Shown: piece by piece, positions 8,563 to 10,062 of the stretch
How positions within the stretch are numbered: position 1 is the stretch's first letter
Layout of the letters: every line of letters starts with the position of its first letter
Assembly: GCA_004000155.1 (NCBI GenBank)
Contig: RCSS01000142.1
Span: 1 to 10,062, forward strand
Direction: 5' to 3'
DNA from: Tubulinosema ratisbonensis
Taxonomy: Eukaryota > Microsporidia > Tubulinosematidae
DNA: 10,062 bases
Program-made: the position numbers and the translations under genes
The notes under the pieces: model-generated
Database searches by the model: none
What the model saw: the letters and a program-made list of their open reading frames with translations, nothing else
What the model was told of the DNA's origin: nothing

Positions 8563-8949
8563 TTAATAAAAGTATCCTAAAACCATTCCTCCTGTATTGT
8601 AAGTAATAGCTTCATTATGATCAATAATACCTTTGTCACATGTAAGTATCAAATGACCAAACTGTCTTGCTGGCAATAATTTAGATCTAAAACTCTCAAC
8701 ATCATTGAACTTAAGGTGGTAGTTAGGACAAATAGACCCACATTTGTTGAGTCTGCCTGTCAGCTCAACAACAACCTTACCTTCTCTGTTATCCTTAATG
8801 TAGGTAATGTTACCTATATACCCACATTTCTGCATTTTCTCAAGGAATGGTCTTGTTATTTTATCAGTGAATCTGATGAGCACTGATTTCTTTCCTCTTC
8901 GGTTGGCATTGTTTATTGCTTTGCATGTGGCAGTTAATTTGTTCATCAT
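8563..8949 (-). CDS. RPS22: 40S ribosomal protein uS8 (RPS22/RPS15A)
   Basis: Small-subunit ribosomal protein uS8, which binds the central domain of 18S rRNA and is needed for 40S assembly and translation. It has 128 residues against about 130 in other eukaryotes. Recognisable family blocks, in order: KAINNA (10-15), a KKSVLIR strand (20-26), FLEKMQKCGYIG (35-46), the GKVVVELTGRLNKCG block (57-71), and the hallmark LLPARQFG (91-98). The C-terminus runs ILT-x3-GIIDHNEA and ends in GGMVLGYFY. It has the eukaryotic form, with the archaeal/eukaryotic C-terminal pattern. No intron is needed to complete it. Two ATGs stand in tandem at the start (MM); the first is chosen because ACCC lies three bases upstream of it. 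Base composition is less A+T-biased than its neighbours, as expected for a highly expressed, conserved gene. Confidence 0.97.
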   Translation of the reverse strand: MMNKLTATCKAINNANRRGKKSVLIRFTDKITRPFLEKMQKCGYIGNITYIKDNREGKVVVELTGRLNKCGSICPNYHLKFNDVESFRSKLLPARQFGHLILTCDKGIIDHNEAITYNTGGMVLGYFY

Positions 8950-8956
8950 AATGGGT
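8950..8956 (-). promoter_or_regulatory. CCC start signal of uS8
   Basis: On the minus strand ACCCATT runs straight into the first ATG of uS8. The CCC lies 4-6 bases before the start codon, matching the microsporidian pattern and implying a very short 5' leader. It settles the choice of the first of the two tandem ATGs. Confidence 0.65.
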
Positions 8957-8980
8957 AAAAAATTTTAAAATAATTTAAAA

Positions 8981-9009
8981 AATAAAATAAAATAAAATAA
9001 AATAAAATA
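8981..9009. repeat. Pentanucleotide tandem repeat (AATAA)n
   Basis: Nearly six head-to-tail copies of AATAA on the plus strand (TTATT on the minus strand), with no interruptions. The block starts 32 bases upstream of the uS8 start codon, inside the region where its promoter must lie. It may act as a stiff, nucleosome-poor tract or be simple replication slippage. Length variation between isolates is likely. Confidence 0.85.
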
Positions 9010-9469
9010 TATTTTAAATTTATATTTATAAGTTTTATCTCTTACTAAAAACATTATTAGTTTTAAAGTTTAAATGTTTTTAAACTAAATTGTACTTTAA
9101 TTTATTGTGTTATTTTAAGATTTTTGCACCATATTTTATTTTGGTTTTTACTTTGCTGTAAAAACGTCTCATTAAATATTTTGGACAAAAACGTATTAAA
9201 ATTTTCTCATGAATTTTACATTCTTAGGCAACAAAGAAGAATTAGAGAAATGAATCATAAAACGGGCAAAACGCTTTTAATTTATTTTTCCTTACTAATT
9301 ATCATGTCATAAGATGAAGTAACTAAATTTTGTTTAAAAACATTGATTTTTAAAAAAATCTAAGCATACTTAAGAGAAGTAATAAGGCTGAAATGCAAAG
9401 AAAACAATAAGGATAAATAAGAGAATAAGTTTAATAAAAATAATATTTTAACAAAGTTTTAATATTTTT

Positions 9470-9496
9470 GTTGTATCGGTTCAGGGCCGTTGTATC
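9470..9496. repeat. 8-bp direct repeat GTTGTATC
   Basis: GTTGTATC occurs at 9470-9477 and again at 9489-9496, separated by GGTTCAGGGCC. It marks the left edge of the G+C-raised island. Such spacing could be a duplicated insertion target or part of a structured RNA. Confidence 0.35.
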
Positions 9497-9514
9497 TTTA
9501 TAATATAATTTACT

Positions 9515-9536
9515 AGGGGCATTAGGATCTAACCCT
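9515..9536 (+). repeat. Bulged hairpin with G-run
   Basis: AGGG (9515-9518) and TTAG (9522-9525) pair with CTAA (9529-9532) and CCCT (9533-9536), leaving a GCA bulge and a GAT loop. It is an 8-bp stem, unusually G+C-rich for this window. A related unit, TTAGG (9756-9760) with CCTAA (9773-9777), lies about 240 bases on. Confidence 0.4.
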
Positions 9537-9634
9537 TTTAATTTATAAATTTTTCTTTTTTATATTTTTTTTTTAAAATTGAAATACTTATGTCTTACAA
9601 AGAAGGAATTATAAATGAAGAAAATCAACTTAAT

Positions 9635-9927
9635 TTATCCCAAACAATTACTATTTAAGTCATATATTAACCAATACGACAATTTTTGATATTTAAAATA
9701 GCCCTGCGTCTGTGTTCTATATGGGCAAATCACAAATAAATTAGATTTTTTCGTTTTAGGGGGCGTACAGAACCTAATCCTCATGAAAGTTAAAAGAATT
9801 CTAAAGGGGGCAGTTTCCTCTAAAATTTTCTGTTAGTACGGAAAACACACCTTTTAAGGTCTTTTAGATAGCTTACAGGCACTTTTAAACCCCCAATACT
9901 TTGGTAAAAAAATAAATAATTTACATT
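9635..9927 (-). pseudogene. Possible broken reading frames in a G+C-raised island
   Basis: On the minus strand two frames overlap. The first is 9927-9820 (35 codons, no ATG, ends TAG). The second is 9832-9635 (65 codons, opening just after a TAA, ends TAA). They meet at an AAAATTTT run, where a one-base slip would join them, as expected for a decayed gene. The composition is far richer in G and C than the flanks, and codons such as GGG, CCC and CGT appear. I do not recognise the translated residues. The same stretch might instead be a structured RNA gene, since its G-runs can form hairpins. It could also be a diverged repeat. Confidence 0.25.
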
Positions 9928-10062
9928 CTAATTCAAAAAAAATATTTATTTAAAAATATTATAATTATTTTTTAATTAGATATTCTAAAAATAATTTTAA
10001 AAAAAATATAAAAATTTTATTTAAAAATGTTATTTATTTTAAGTGCATGAATTTATTNATNA

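Larger units (their letters stand above)
8950..10062. other. Gene-poor region upstream of uS8 to the window end
   Basis: This stretch holds the uS8 promoter region and pentanucleotide repeat, an open frame without ATG (9067-9312), and a G+C-raised island at about 9470-9905. A very A+T-rich tail follows, with ambiguous bases at 10058 and 10061. No credible complete protein gene is visible. The frame at 9067-9312 runs 81 codons from stop to stop; its only in-frame ATG is at 9250, leaving 20 codons. Confidence 0.55.

Noticed and set aside
9124..9312. 62-codon plus-strand gene starting at TTG
   Set aside because: A nuclear eukaryotic gene would not normally start at TTG, and the only in-frame ATG leaves 20 codons. 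It is kept only as a possible relic.
1..10062. Bacterial or viral origin, CRISPR array or insertion sequence
   Set aside because: uS8 is of eukaryotic type, the C-run start signals are microsporidian-like, no spaced identical repeats exist and no transposase or terminal repeats with target duplications were seen.

Overview
The window looks like a stretch of a microsporidian nuclear genome. The whole window is extremely A+T-rich. The one gene with an unmistakable identity is a eukaryotic small-subunit ribosomal protein (uS8, called RPS22 or RPS15A), intronless and at full family length. Each of the four credible coding regions has a short C-run touching or almost touching its ATG (ACCC-ATG, ACCC-ATT-ATG, ACCTC-ATG, ACCA-ATG). 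The CCC-like start signal is a known microsporidian trait, and the spurious open frames here lack it. Single ambiguous bases in the last few positions suggest a contig end or gap. I cannot name the species; the low gene density points to one of the AT-rich, gene-sparse microsporidia.

Layout, left to right. (1) 8-1249, plus strand: a 413-residue protein with a likely signal peptide, otherwise unrecognised. (2) 1250-2291: about 1 kb without a convincing gene. It holds a short G+C-raised patch (about 1500-1580) that can be read as a folded RNA or a gene relic, and a set of interleaved inverted repeats (1832-1953). A doubtful 73-codon frame (1986-2207) lies just downstream. (3) 2292-4157, plus strand: a 621-residue unrecognised protein with a low-complexity, Ser-rich N-terminal third and an ordered Phe/Lys/Leu-rich remainder. 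(4) 4158-7514: a 3.4-kb AT-rich desert with only small hairpins and short repeated motifs. (5) 7515-8300, minus strand: a roughly seven-helix membrane protein, possibly a very diverged Bax-inhibitor-1/TMBIM-type protein. (6) 8563-8949, minus strand: uS8. (7) 8950-10062: a pentanucleotide tandem repeat just upstream of uS8, an open frame without ATG, and a G+C-raised island (about 9470-9905) with hairpin-forming G-runs and two broken minus-strand frames.

The most interesting result is that the two large unrecognised plus-strand proteins appear related. By eye, four short blocks align in the same order, ending in matching C-termini. They would then be members of one diverged, lineage-specific family lying side by side, with the second carrying an added N-terminal region. 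Only uS8 has a known role (40S ribosome). uS8 and the membrane protein are co-oriented, 262 bp apart, each with its own start signal, so they need not be an operon.
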